Assembly: GCA_964035545.1 (NCBI GenBank)
Contig: CAXIUT010000183.1
Location: 1,612,001-1,676,000 of the forward strand
Direction of reading: 5' to 3'
Length of the DNA stretch: 64,000 bases
From: Bugula neritina
Taxonomy: Eukaryota > Bryozoa > Gymnolaemata > Cheilostomatida > Bugulidae
In this document: positions 28,874 through 45,326 of the stretch, piece by piece
Position numbering within the stretch: the stretch's first letter is position 1
Layout of the letters: each line of letters opens with the position of its first letter
Notes under the pieces: model-generated
Seen by the model: the letters and a program-made list of their open reading frames with translations, nothing else
Told to the model about the DNA's origin: nothing
Database searches by the model: none
Position numbers and translations under genes: made by a program

Positions 28874-28891
28874 TTACCGAATATATGGTAA
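28874..28891. other. TTACC-N8-GGTAA dyad box (block C-E form)
   Basis: This is the same 18-bp dyad as in block A. Exact copies in blocks C to E start at 28874, 31083, 32791, 35000, 37918, 39626, 41835, 44753, 46461, 48670, 51917, 54126, 56674, 59222 and 62510. Five more have a GAATTTAT spacer with intact arms (35899, 42734, 49569, 55025, 57573). Confidence 0.6.
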
Positions 28892-29524
28892 ACTACTGAA
28901 ATATACTGTAACGCATTGAAAAATACTGCAACATACTGAAATATATTGCGACACATTGCAATATACTGTAACATACTGAAAAATGCTGTAGCAAACTGAA
29001 ATATACTGCAATTCACTGAAATATACTGCAACATACTGAAATACACCGCAACATCCTACAACATACTGAAATACACTGCAACATATTGAAATACACTGCA
29101 ACACATTGAAATATACTGCAACATAACGAAACATATGGTAAACTACTGAAATAAATTTTAACACATTGAAAAATACTGCAACATACTGAAATATATTTTA
29201 ACACATTGAAAAATACTGCAACATACTGAAGTATACTGTAACATACTGAAGTACACTGCAACATACTACCACATATTGAAATACACTGCAACACATTGAA
29301 ATGTACTGCAACATACCGAAATATATGGTAAACTACTAAAATATACTGTAACACATTGAAAAATACTGCAACGTACTGAAATATACTGCGACACCTAGCA
29401 ATATACTGTAACATACTGAAATATGCTCTAGCACACTGAAATACAATGCAACTTACTGATATATACTGCAACATACTGAAATACACTGCAACATCCTACA
29501 ATATGCTAAAATACACTGTAACAT

Positions 29525-29690
29525 ATTGAAATACACTGCAACACTTTGAAATATACTGCAACATACCGAAATATATGGTAAACTACTGCAACATACTACA
29601 ACATATTGAAATACACTGCAACACTTTGAAATATACTGCAACATACCGAAATATATGGTAAACTACTGCAACATACTACAACATATTGAA
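29525..29690 (+). repeat. Local 80-bp tandem duplication
   Basis: An 80-bp run containing ACACTTTGAAATATAC, a GGTAAACTACTGC box and ACTACAACATATTG occurs twice in succession. The same doublet is found in later C copies near 33,440, 40,275, 47,115 and 52,570. It is single in the 2,918-bp part (about 36,770) and near 63,170. It is a small expansion fixed before the C copies were amplified. Confidence 0.7.
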
Positions 29691-30635
29691 ATACACTGCA
29701 ACACATTGAAATATACTGCAACATACCTAAATATACGGTAATATACTGAAATTCACTGTAACGCATTGCCAAATACTGCAACATACTGAAATTCACTGCG
29801 ACACACTGAAATACGCTGCAAAATACTACAACATACTGAAATAAACTGTAACATATTGAAATACACTGCAACACATTGAAAAATACTGCAACATACTGAA
29901 ATATACTGTAACACACTGAAATATACTGCAACATACTGAAATACACTGTAACATACTGAAATATACTGCAACATACTGAAATACACTGCTACATACTGAA
30001 ATATACTGCAACATACTGCAATACACTGTAACATACTGAAATATACTGCAACATACTGAAATACACTGCTACATACTGAAATATACTGCAACATACTGCA
30101 ACATACTGCAACATACTGAAATACGCTGTAACATACTGAAATACACTGTAACATACTACAACATATTGAAATACACAGCAACACATTGAAATGTACTGCA
30201 ACATACCGAAATATACGGTAATATACTGAAATATACAGTAACACATTGAAAAATACTGCAACATACTGAAATACACTGCAACACACTGAAACACACCGCA
30301 AAAAACTACAACATACTGAAATACACTGTAACATATTGAAGTACACTGCAACACATTTAAATATACTGCAACATACCAAAATATATGGTAAACAACTGAA
30401 ATATACTTTAACACATTGAAAAATACTGCAACATACTGAAATATACTGCGACACATTGCAATATACTGTAACATAACGAAATATGCTCTAGCACACTGAA
30501 ATACACTGCAACTCACTGAAATATACTGCAACATACTGAAATACACTGTGACATACTCAAATATACTGCAACATACTGAAATACACTGCTACATACCGAA
30601 ATATACTGCAACATACTGCAACATACTGAAATACA

Positions 30636-30641
30636 CTGCAG
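30636..30641. other. PstI landmark (CTGCAG) of block C
   Basis: A single G-for-A change (GCAGCATAC for GCAACATAC) creates CTGCAG. As I read the window, it occurs at 30636, 34553, 37471, 41388, 44306, 48223, 53679 and 61283, and nowhere before 30 kb. The spacings (3917, 2918, 3917, 2918, 3917, 5456, 7604) restate the HOR lengths and give an independent check of block C structure. Confidence 0.8.
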
Positions 30642-31656
30642 CATACTACAACATACTGGAATACACTGCAACACATTGAAATATACTGCAACATACCTAA
30701 ATATACGGTAATATACCGAAATATACTGTAACGCATTGCAAAATACTGCAACAAACTGAAATACACTGCGACACACTGAAATACGCTGCAAAATACTACA
30801 ACACACTAAAATAAACTGTAACATATTGAAATACACTGCAACACATTGAAAAATACTGCAACATACTGAAATATACTGTAACACACTGAAATATACTGCA
30901 ACATACTGAAATACACTGTAACATACTGAAATATACTGCAACATACTGAAATACACTGCTACATACTGAAATATACTGCAACATACTGCAACATACTGCA
31001 ATACACTGTAACATACTGAAATACACTGCAACATACTACAACATGTTGAAATACACTGCAAAACATTGAAATACACTGCAACTTACCGAATATATGGTAA
31101 ACTACTGAAATATACTGTAACGCATTGAAAAGTACTGCAACATACTGAAATATATTGCGACACATTGCAATAAACTGTAACATACTGAAAAATGCTGTAG
31201 CACACTGAAATACACTGCCATTCACTGAAATATACTGCAACATACTGAAATACACCGCAACATCCTACAACATACTGAAATACACTGTAACATATTGAAA
31301 TACACTGCAACACATTGAAATATACTGCAACATAACGAAATATATGGTAAACTACTGAAATATATTTTAACACATTGAAAAATACTGCAACATACTGAAA
31401 TATATTTCAACACATTGAAAAATACTGCAACATACTGAAATATACCGTAACACACTGAAGTACACTGCAACTCACTGAAATATACTGCAATATACTGAAA
31501 TACACTGCAACATCCTACATAATGCTGAAATACACTGTAACATATTGAAATACACTGTAACATACTGAAATATACTGCAACGTACTGAAATACACTGCTA
31601 CATACTGAAATATACTGTAACATACTGCAACATACTGAAATACACTGTAACATACT

Positions 31657-34600
31657 GAGATACACTGCAACATACTACAACATATTGAAATACACTGCAA
31701 CACATTGAAATATATTGCAACTTACCGAATATATGGAAAACTACTGAAATATACTGTAACGCATTGAAAAAGACTGCAACATACTGAAATATATTGCGAC
31801 ACATTTCAATATACTGTAATATACTGAAAAATGCTGTAGCACACTGAAATATACTGCAATTCGCTGAAATATACTGCAACATACTGAAATACACCGCAAC
31901 ATCCTACAACATACTAAAATACACTGTAACATATTGAAATACACTGCAACACATTGAAATATACTGCAACGTAACGAAATATATGGTAAACTACTGAAAT
32001 ATATTTTAACAAATTGAAAAATACTGCAACATAGTGAAATATATTTTAACACATTGAAAAATACTGCAACATACTGAAATATACCGTAACACACTGAAAT
32101 ACATTGCAACTCGCTGAAATATACTGCAATATACTGAAATACACTGCAACATCCTACAAAATGCTGAAATACACTGTAACATATTGAAATACAGTGCAAC
32201 ACATTGAAATATACTGCAACATACCGAAATATATGGTAAACTACTGAAATATACTGTAACACATTGAAAAATACTGCAACATACTGAAATATACTGCGAC
32301 ACCTAGCAATATACTGTAACATACTGAAATATGCTCTAGCACACTGAAATACAATGCAACATACTGAAATATACTGCAACATACTGAAATACACTGCAAC
32401 ATCCTACAACATGCTGAAATACACTGTAACATATTGAAATACACTGCAACACTTTGAAATATACTGCAACATACCGAAATATATGGTAAAATACTGCAAC
32501 ATACTACAACATATTGAAATACACTGCAACACATTGAAATATACTGCAACATACCTAAATGTACGGTCATATACTGAAATATACTGTAACACATTGAAAA
32601 ATACTGCAACATACTGAAATACACTGTAACATACTGAAATATACTGCAACATACTGAAATACACTGCTACATACTGAAATATACTGCAACATACTGGAAC
32701 ATACTGAAATACACTGTAATATACTGAAATAAACTGCAACATAGTACAACATATTGAAATACACTGCAACACATTGAAATACACTGCAACTTACCGAATA
32801 TATGGTAAACTACTGAAATATACTGTAACGCATTGAAAAATACTGCAACATACTGAAATATATTGCGACACATTGCAATATACTGTAACATACTGAAAAA
32901 TGCTGTAGCAAACTGAAATATACTGCAATTCACTGAAATATACTGCAACATACTGAAATACACCGCAACATCCTACAACATACTGAAATACACTGTAACA
33001 TATTGAAATACACTGCAACACATTGAAATATACTGCAACATAACGAAACATATGGTAAACTACTGAAATAAATTTTAACACATTGAAAAATACTGCAACA
33101 TACTGAAATATATTTTAACACATTGAAAAATACTGCAACATACTGAAGTATACTGTAACATACTGAAGTACACTGCAACATACTACCGCATATTGAAATA
33201 CACTGCAACACATTGAAATGTACTGCAACATACCGAAATATATGGTAAACTACTAAAATATACTGTAACACATTGAAAAATACTGCAACGTACTGAAATA
33301 TACTGTGACACCTAGCAGTATACTGTAACATACTGAAATATGCTCTAGCACACTGAAATACAATGCAACTTACTGATATATACTGCAACATACTGAAATA
33401 CACTGCAACATCCTACAATATGCTAAAATACACTGTAACATATTGAAATACACTGCAACACTTTGAAATATACTGCAACATACCGAAATATATGGTAAAC
33501 TACTGCAACATACTACAACATATTGAAATACACTGCAACACTTTGAAATATACTGCAACATACCGAAATATATGGTAAACTACTGCAACATACTACAACA
33601 TATTGAAATACACTGCAACACATTGAAATATACTGCAACATACCTGAATATACGGTAATATACTGAAATTCACTGTAACGCATTGCAAAATACTGCAACA
33701 TACTGAAATTCACTGCGACACACTGAAATACGCTGCAAAATACTACAACATACTGAAATAAACTGTAACATATTGAAATACACTGCAACACATTGAAAAA
33801 TACTGCAACATACTGAAATATACTGTAACACACTGAAATATACTGCAACATACTGAAATACACTGTAACATACTGAAATATACTGCAACATACTGAAATA
33901 CACTGCTACATACTGAAATATACTGCAACATACTGCAATACACTGTAACATACTGAAATATACTGCAACATACTGAAATACACTGCTACATACTGAAATA
34001 TACTGCAACATACTGCAACATACTGCAACATGCTGAAATACGCTGTAACATACTGAAATACACTGTAACATACTACAACATATTGAAATACACAGCAACA
34101 CATTGAAATGTACTGCAACATACCGAAATATACGGTAATATACTGAAATATACAGTAACACATTGAAAAATACTGCAACATACTGAAATACACTGCAACA
34201 CACTGAAACACACCGCAAAAAACTACAACATACTGAAATACACTGTAACATATTGAAGTACACTGCAACACATTTAAATATACTGCAACATACCAAAATA
34301 TATGGTAAACAACTGAAATATACTTTAACACATTGAAAAATACTGCAACATACTGAAATATACTGCGACACATTGCAATATACTGTAACATAACGAAATA
34401 TGCTCTAGCACACTGAAATACACTGCAACTCACTGAAATATACTGCAACATACTGAAATACACTGTGACATACTGAAATATACTGCAACATACTGAAATA
34501 CACTGCTACATACCGAAATATACTGCAACATACTGCAACATACTGAAATACACTGCAGCATACTACAACATACTGGAATACACTGCAACACATTGAAATA

Positions 34601-37600
34601 TACTGCAACATACCTAAATATACGGTAATATACCGAAATATACTGTAACGCATTGCAAAATACTGCAACAAACTGAAATACACTGCGACACACTGAAATA
34701 CGCTGCAAAATACTACAACACACTGAAATAAACTGTAACATATTGAAATACACTGCAACACATTGAAAAATACTGCAACATACTGAAATATACTGTAACA
34801 CACTGAAATATACTGCAACATACTGAAATACACTGTAACATACTGAAATATACTGCAACATACTGAAATACACTGCTACATACTGAAATATACTGCAACA
34901 TACTGCAACATACTGCAATACACTGTAACATACTGAAATACACTGCAACATACTACAACATGTTGAAATACACTGCAAAACATTGAAATACACTGCAACT
35001 TACCGAATATATGGTAAACTACTGAAATATACTGTAACGCATTGAAAAGTACTGCAACATACTGAAATATATTGCGACACATTGCAATAAACTGTAACAT
35101 ACTGAAAAATGCTGTAGCACACTGAAATACACTGCCATTCACTGAAATATACTGCAACATACTGAAATACACCGCAACATCCTACAACATACTGAAATAC
35201 ACTGTAACATATTGAAATACACTGCAACACATTGAAATATACTGCAACATAACGAAATATATGGTAAACTACTGAAATATATTTTAACACATTGAAAAAT
35301 ACTGCAACATACTGAAATATATTTCAACACATTGAAAAATACTGCAACATACTGAAATATACCGTAACACACTGAAGTACACTGCAACTCACTGAAATAT
35401 ACTGCAATATACTGAAATACACTGCAACATCCTACATAATGCTGAAATACACTGTAACATATTGAAATACACTGCAACACATTGAAATATACTGCAACAT
35501 ACCGAAATATATGGTAAACTACTGAAATATACTGTGACACATTGAAAAAAACTGCAACATACTGAAATATACTGCGACACCTAGCAATATACTGTAACAT
35601 ACTGAAATATGCTCTAGCACACTGAAATACAATGCAACTCACTGAAATATACTGCAACATAATGAAATACACAGCAACATCCTACAACATGCTGAAATAC
35701 ACTGTAACATATTGAAATACACTGCAAAATACTACAACATACTGAAATACACTGCAACATACTGAAATACACTGCTACATACTGAAATATACTGCAACAT
35801 ACTGCAACATACTGCAATACACTGTAACATACTGAAATACACTGCAACATACTACAACATATTGAACTACACTGCAACACATTGAAACACACTGCAACTT
35901 ACCGAATTTATGGTAAACTACTGAAATATACTGTAACGCATTGAAAAGTACTGCAACATACTGAAATATATTGCGACACATTGCAATAAACTGTAACATA
36001 CTGAAAAATGCTGTAGCACACTGAAATACACTGCCATTCACTGAAATATACTGCAACATGCTGAAATACACCGCAACATCCTACAACATACTGAAATACA
36101 CTGTAACATAACGAAACATATGGTAAACTACTGAAATATATTTTAACACATTGAAAAATACTGCAACATACTGAAATATATTTTAACACATTGAAAAATA
36201 CTGCAACATACTGAAATATACTGTAACACACTGAAGTACACTGCAACTCACTGAAATATACTGCAATATACTGAAATACACTGCAACATCCTACAAAATG
36301 CTGAAATACACTGTAACATATTGAAATACACTGCAACACATTGAAATATACTGCAACATACCGAAATATATGGTAAACTACTGAAATATACTGTAACACA
36401 TTGAAAAAAACTGCAACATACTGAAATATACTGTAACACACTGAAGTATACTGCAACATACTGAAATACACTGTAACATACTGAAATACTCTGCAACATA
36501 CTACCACATATTGAAATACACTGCAACACATTGAAATGTACTGCAACATACCGAAATATATGGTAAACTACTAAAATATACTGTAACACATTGAAAAATA
36601 CTGCAACATACTGAAATATACTGCGACACCTAGCAATATACTGTAACATACTGAAATATGCTCTAGCACACTGAAATACAATGCAACTTACTGAAATATA
36701 CTGCAACATACTGAAATACACTGCAACATCCTACAATATGCTGAAATACACTGTAACATATTGAAATACACTGCAACACTTTGAAATATACTGCAACATA
36801 CCGAAATATATGGTAAACTACTGCAACATACTACAACATATTGAAATACACTGCAACACATTGAAATATACTGCAACATACCTAAATATACGGTAATATA
36901 CTGAAATATACTGTAACACATTGAAAAATACTGCAACATACTGAAATATACTGTAACACACCGAAATATACAGCAACATACTGAAATACACTGTAACATA
37001 CTGAAATATACTGCAACATACTGAAACACACTGCTACATACTGAAATATACTGCAACATACTGCAACATACTGAAATACACTGTAACATACTGAAATAAA
37101 CTGCAACATACTACAACATATTGAAATACACTGCAACACATTGAAATATACTGCAACATACCTAAATATGCGGTAATATACTGAAATTCACTGTAACGCA
37201 TTGCAAAATACTGCAACATACTGAAATTCACTGCGACACACTGAAATACGCTGCAAAATACTACAACATACTGAAATAAACTGTAACATATTGAAATACA
37301 CTGCAACACATTGAAAAATACTGCAACATACTGAAATATACTGTAACACACTGAAATATACTGCAACATACTGAAATACACTGTGACATACTGAAATATA
37401 CTGCAACATACTGAAATACACTGCTACATACCGAAATATACTGCAACATACTGCAACATACTGAAATACACTGCAGCATACTACAACATACTGGAATACA
37501 CTGCAACACATTGAAATATACTGCAACATACCTAAATATACGGTAATATACCGAAATATACTGTAACGCATTGCAAAATACTGCAACAAACTGAAATACA

Positions 37601-38491
37601 CTGCGACACACTGAAATACGCTGCAAAATACTACAACACACTGAAATAAACTGTAACATATTGAAATACACTGCAACACATTGAAAAATACTGCAACATA
37701 CTGAAATATACTGTAACACACTGAAATATACTGCAACATACTGAAATACACTGTAACATACTGAAATATACTGCAACATACTGAAATACACTGCTACATA
37801 CTGAAATATACTGCAACATACTGCAACATACTGCAATACACTGTAACATACTGAAATACACTGCAACATACTACAACATGTTGAAATACACTGCAAAACA
37901 TTGAAATACACTGCAACTTACCGAATATATGGTAAACTACTGAAATATACTGTAACGCATTGAAAAGTACTGCAACATACTGAAATATATTGCGACACAT
38001 TGCAATAAACTGTAACATACTGAAAAATGCTGTAGCACACTGAAATACACTGCCATTCACTGAAATATACTGCAACATACTGAAATACACCGCAACATCC
38101 TACAACATACTGAAATACACTGTAACATATTGAAATACACTGCAACACATTGAAATATACTGCAACATAACGAAATATATGGTAAACTACTGAAATATAT
38201 TTTAACACATTGAAAAATACTGCAACATACTGAAATATATTTCAACACATTGAAAAATACTGCAACATACTGAAATATACCGTAACACACTGAAGTACAC
38301 TGCAACTCACTGAAATATACTGCAATATACTGAAATACACTGCAACATCCTACATAATGCTGAAATACACTGTAACATATTGAAATACACTGTAACATAC
38401 TGAAATATACTGCAACGTACTGAAATACACTGCTACATACTGAAATATACTGTAACATACTGCAACATACTGAAATACACTGTAACATACT
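31657..38491 (+). repeat. Block C composite HOR copy 1 (6,835 bp)
   Basis: The first 3.8 kb repeats copy 0 at an offset of 3,917 bp. At about 35,457 the sequence continues for a further 2,918 bp, and the end of that stretch (about 37,400-38,375) repeats 34,490-35,457 at an offset of 2,918 bp. The whole is therefore 3,917 plus 2,918. Five 1-bp-short TTACC-type units (31,722, 32,791, 35,000, 35,899, 37,918) account for 6,840 minus 5. PstI sites lie at 34,553 and 37,471. Confidence 0.85.
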
Positions 38492-41400
38492 GAGATACAC
38501 TGCAACATACTACAACATATTGAAATACACTGCAACACATTGAAATATATTGCAACTTACCGAATATATGGAAAACTACTGAAATATACTGTAACGCATT
38601 GAAAAAGACTGCAACATACTGAAATATATTGCGACACATTTCAATATACTGTAATATACTGAAAAATGCTGTAGCACACTGAAATATACTGCAATTCGCT
38701 GAAATATACTGCAACATACTGAAATACACCGCAACATCCTACAACATACTAAAATACACTGTAACATATTGAAATACACTGCAACACATTGAAATATACT
38801 GCAACGTAACGAAATATATGGTAAACTACTGAAATATATTTTAACAAATTGAAAAATACTGCAACATAGTGAAATATATTTTAACACATTGAAAAATACT
38901 GCAACATACTGAAATATACCGTAACACACTGAAATACATTGCAACTCGCTGAAATATACTGCAATATACTGAAATACACTGCAACATCCTACAAAATGCT
39001 GAAATACACTGTAACATATTGAAATACAGTGCAACACATTGAAATATACTGCAACATACCGAAATATATGGTAAACTACTGAAATATACTGTAACACATT
39101 GAAAAATACTGCAACATACTGAAATATACTGCGACACCTAGCAATATACTGTAACATACTGAAATATGCTCTAGCACACTGAAATACAATGCAACATACT
39201 GAAATATACTGCAACATACTGAAATACACTGCAACATCCTACAACATGCTGAAATACACTGTAACATATTGAAATACACTGCAACACTTTGAAATATACT
39301 GCAACATACCGAAATATATGGTAAAATACTGCAACATACTACAACATATTGAAATACACTGCAACACATTGAAATATACTGCAACATACCTAAATGTACG
39401 GTCATATACTGAAATATACTGTAACACATTGAAAAATACTGCAACATACTGAAATACACTGTAACATACTGAAATATACTGCAACATACTGAAATACACT
39501 GCTACATACTGAAATATACTGCAACATACTGGAACATACTGAAATACACTGTAATATACTGAAATAAACTGCAACATAGTACAACATATTGAAATACACT
39601 GCAACACATTGAAATACACTGCAACTTACCGAATATATGGTAAACTACTGAAATATACTGTAACGCATTGAAAAATACTGCAACATACTGAAATATATTG
39701 CGACACATTGCAATATACTGTAACATACTGAAAAATGCTGTAGCAAACTGAAATATACTGCAATTCACTGAAATATACTGCAACATACTGAAATACACCG
39801 CAACATCCTACAACATACTGAAATACACTGTAACATATTGAAATACACTGCAACACATTGAAATATACTGCAACATAACGAAACATATGGTAAACTACTG
39901 AAATAAATTTTAACACATTGAAAAATACTGCAACATACTGAAATATATTTTAACACATTGAAAAATACTGCAACATACTGAAGTATACTGTAACATACTG
40001 AAGTACACTGCAACATACTACCGCATATTGAAATACACTGCAACACATTGAAATGTACTGCAACATACCGAAATATATGGTAAACTACTAAAATATACTG
40101 TAACACATTGAAAAATACTGCAACGTACTGAAATATACTGTGACACCTAGCAGTATACTGTAACATACTGAAATATGCTCTAGCACACTGAAATACAATG
40201 CAACTTACTGATATATACTGCAACATACTGAAATACACTGCAACATCCTACAATATGCTAAAATACACTGTAACATATTGAAATACACTGCAACACTTTG
40301 AAATATACTGCAACATACCGAAATATATGGTAAACTACTGCAACATACTACAACATATTGAAATACACTGCAACACTTTGAAATATACTGCAACATACCG
40401 AAATATATGGTAAACTACTGCAACATACTACAACATATTGAAATACACTGCAACACATTGAAATATACTGCAACATACCTAAATATACGGTAATATACTG
40501 AAATTCACTGTAACGCATTGCAAAATACTGCAACATACTGAAATTCACTGCGACACACTGAAATACGCTGCAAAATACTACAACATACTGAAATAAACTG
40601 TAACATATTGAAATACACTGCAACACATTGAAAAATACTGCAACATACTGAAATATACTGTAACACACTGAAATATACTGCAACATACTGAAATACACTG
40701 TAACATACTGAAATATACTGCAACATACTGAAATACACTGCTACATACTGAAATATACTGCAACATACTGCAATACACTGTAACATACTGAAATATACTG
40801 CAACATACTGAAATACACTGCTACATACTGAAATATACTGCAACATACTGCAACATACTGCAACATGCTGAAATACGCTGTAACATACTGAAATACACTG
40901 TAACATACTACAACATATTGAAATACACAGCAACACATTGAAATGTACTGCAACATACCGAAATATACGGTAATATACTGAAATATACAGTAACACATTG
41001 AAAAATACTGCAACATACTGAAATACACTGCAACACACTGAAACACACCGCAAAAAACTACAACATACTGAAATACACTGTAACATATTGAAGTACACTG
41101 CAACACATTTAAATATACTGCAACATACCAAAATATATGGTAAACAACTGAAATATACTTTAACACATTGAAAAATACTGCAACATACTGAAATATACTG
41201 CGACACATTGCAATATACTGTAACATAACGAAATATGCTCTAGCACACTGAAATACACTGCAACTCACTGAAATATACTGCAACATACTGAAATACACTG
41301 TGACATACTGAAATATACTGCAACATACTGAAATACACTGCTACATACCGAAATATACTGCAACATACTGCAACATACTGAAATACACTGCAGCATACTA

Positions 41401-44400
41401 CAACATACTGGAATACACTGCAACACATTGAAATATACTGCAACATACCTAAATATACGGTAATATACCGAAATATACTGTAACGCATTGCAAAATACTG
41501 CAACAAACTGAAATACACTGCGACACACTGAAATACGCTGCAAAATACTACAACACACTGAAATAAACTGTAACATATTGAAATACACTGCAACACATTG
41601 AAAAATACTGCAACATACTGAAATATACTGTAACACACTGAAATATACTGCAACATACTGAAATACACTGTAACATACTGAAATATACTGCAACATACTG
41701 AAATACACTGCTACATACTGAAATATACTGCAACATACTGCAACATACTGCAATACACTGTAACATACTGAAATACACTGCAACATACTACAACATGTTG
41801 AAATACACTGCAAAACATTGAAATACACTGCAACTTACCGAATATATGGTAAACTACTGAAATATACTGTAACGCATTGAAAAGTACTGCAACATACTGA
41901 AATATATTGCGACACATTGCAATAAACTGTAACATACTGAAAAATGCTGTAGCACACTGAAATACACTGCCATTCACTGAAATATACTGCAACATACTGA
42001 AATACACCGCAACATCCTACAACATACTGAAATACACTGTAACATATTGAAATACACTGCAACACATTGAAATATACTGCAACATAACGAAATATATGGT
42101 AAACTACTGAAATATATTTTAACACATTGAAAAATACTGCAACATACTGAAATATATTTCAACACATTGAAAAATACTGCAACATACTGAAATATACCGT
42201 AACACACTGAAGTACACTGCAACTCACTGAAATATACTGCAATATACTGAAATACACTGCAACATCCTACATAATGCTGAAATACACTGTAACATATTGA
42301 AATACACTGCAACACATTGAAATATACTGCAACATACCGAAATATATGGTAAACTACTGAAATATACTGTGACACATTGAAAAAAACTGCAACATACTGA
42401 AATATACTGCGACACCTAGCAATATACTGTAACATACTGAAATATGCTCTAGCACACTGAAATACAATGCAACTCACTGAAATATACTGCAACATAATGA
42501 AATACACAGCAACATCCTACAACATGCTGAAATACACTGTAACATATTGAAATACACTGCAAAATACTACAACATACTGAAATACACTGCAACATACTGA
42601 AATACACTGCTACATACTGAAATATACTGCAACATACTGCAACATACTGCAATACACTGTAACATACTGAAATACACTGCAACATACTACAACATATTGA
42701 ACTACACTGCAACACATTGAAACACACTGCAACTTACCGAATTTATGGTAAACTACTGAAATATACTGTAACGCATTGAAAAGTACTGCAACATACTGAA
42801 ATATATTGCGACACATTGCAATAAACTGTAACATACTGAAAAATGCTGTAGCACACTGAAATACACTGCCATTCACTGAAATATACTGCAACATGCTGAA
42901 ATACACCGCAACATCCTACAACATACTGAAATACACTGTAACATAACGAAACATATGGTAAACTACTGAAATATATTTTAACACATTGAAAAATACTGCA
43001 ACATACTGAAATATATTTTAACACATTGAAAAATACTGCAACATACTGAAATATACTGTAACACACTGAAGTACACTGCAACTCACTGAAATATACTGCA
43101 ATATACTGAAATACACTGCAACATCCTACAAAATGCTGAAATACACTGTAACATATTGAAATACACTGCAACACATTGAAATATACTGCAACATACCGAA
43201 ATATATGGTAAACTACTGAAATATACTGTAACACATTGAAAAAAACTGCAACATACTGAAATATACTGTAACACACTGAAGTATACTGCAACATACTGAA
43301 ATACACTGTAACATACTGAAATACTCTGCAACATACTACCACATATTGAAATACACTGCAACACATTGAAATGTACTGCAACATACCGAAATATATGGTA
43401 AACTACTAAAATATACTGTAACACATTGAAAAATACTGCAACATACTGAAATATACTGCGACACCTAGCAATATACTGTAACATACTGAAATATGCTCTA
43501 GCACACTGAAATACAATGCAACTTACTGAAATATACTGCAACATACTGAAATACACTGCAACATCCTACAATATGCTGAAATACACTGTAACATATTGAA
43601 ATACACTGCAACACTTTGAAATATACTGCAACATACCGAAATATATGGTAAACTACTGCAACATACTACAACATATTGAAATACACTGCAACACATTGAA
43701 ATATACTGCAACATACCTAAATATACGGTAATATACTGAAATATACTGTAACACATTGAAAAATACTGCAACATACTGAAATATACTGTAACACACCGAA
43801 ATATACAGCAACATACTGAAATACACTGTAACATACTGAAATATACTGCAACATACTGAAACACACTGCTACATACTGAAATATACTGCAACATACTGCA
43901 ACATACTGAAATACACTGTAACATACTGAAATAAACTGCAACATACTACAACATATTGAAATACACTGCAACACATTGAAATATACTGCAACATACCTAA
44001 ATATGCGGTAATATACTGAAATTCACTGTAACGCATTGCAAAATACTGCAACATACTGAAATTCACTGCGACACACTGAAATACGCTGCAAAATACTACA
44101 ACATACTGAAATAAACTGTAACATATTGAAATACACTGCAACACATTGAAAAATACTGCAACATACTGAAATATACTGTAACACACTGAAATATACTGCA
44201 ACATACTGAAATACACTGTGACATACTGAAATATACTGCAACATACTGAAATACACTGCTACATACCGAAATATACTGCAACATACTGCAACATACTGAA
44301 ATACACTGCAGCATACTACAACATACTGGAATACACTGCAACACATTGAAATATACTGCAACATACCTAAATATACGGTAATATACCGAAATATACTGTA

Positions 44401-45326
44401 ACGCATTGCAAAATACTGCAACAAACTGAAATACACTGCGACACACTGAAATACGCTGCAAAATACTACAACACACTGAAATAAACTGTAACATATTGAA
44501 ATACACTGCAACACATTGAAAAATACTGCAACATACTGAAATATACTGTAACACACTGAAATATACTGCAACATACTGAAATACACTGTAACATACTGAA
44601 ATATACTGCAACATACTGAAATACACTGCTACATACTGAAATATACTGCAACATACTGCAACATACTGCAATACACTGTAACATACTGAAATACACTGCA
44701 ACATACTACAACATGTTGAAATACACTGCAAAACATTGAAATACACTGCAACTTACCGAATATATGGTAAACTACTGAAATATACTGTAACGCATTGAAA
44801 AGTACTGCAACATACTGAAATATATTGCGACACATTGCAATAAACTGTAACATACTGAAAAATGCTGTAGCACACTGAAATACACTGCCATTCACTGAAA
44901 TATACTGCAACATACTGAAATACACCGCAACATCCTACAACATACTGAAATACACTGTAACATATTGAAATACACTGCAACACATTGAAATATACTGCAA
45001 CATAACGAAATATATGGTAAACTACTGAAATATATTTTAACACATTGAAAAATACTGCAACATACTGAAATATATTTCAACACATTGAAAAATACTGCAA
45101 CATACTGAAATATACCGTAACACACTGAAGTACACTGCAACTCACTGAAATATACTGCAATATACTGAAATACACTGCAACATCCTACATAATGCTGAAA
45201 TACACTGTAACATATTGAAATACACTGTAACATACTGAAATATACTGCAACGTACTGAAATACACTGCTACATACTGAAATATACTGTAACATACTGCAA
45301 CATACTGAAATACACTGTAACATACT
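38492..45326 (+). repeat. Block C composite HOR copy 2 (6,835 bp)
   Basis: This is a near-identical second composite unit. All fingerprints, PstI sites (41,388 and 44,306) and 1-bp-short units fall 6,835 bp after those of copy 1. Very few substitutions are visible, for example TTACCTAAATATAC near 40,478 where copy 1 has the GAATATAC form near 33,644. Confidence 0.85.

Larger units (their letters stand above)
27740..31656 (+). repeat. Block C HOR copy 0 (3,917 bp)
   Basis: This copy starts like block B but departs near 28,478, where GCAACATCCTACAACATGCTG replaces the B pattern. It carries three 1-bp-short TTACC-type units (27,805, 28,874, 31,083), matching 3,920 minus 3. An 80-bp tandem duplication lies at about 29,525-29,690. 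A PstI site (CTGCAG) lies at 30,636-30,641. The same 3,917-bp order returns at the start of copy 1. Confidence 0.8.
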
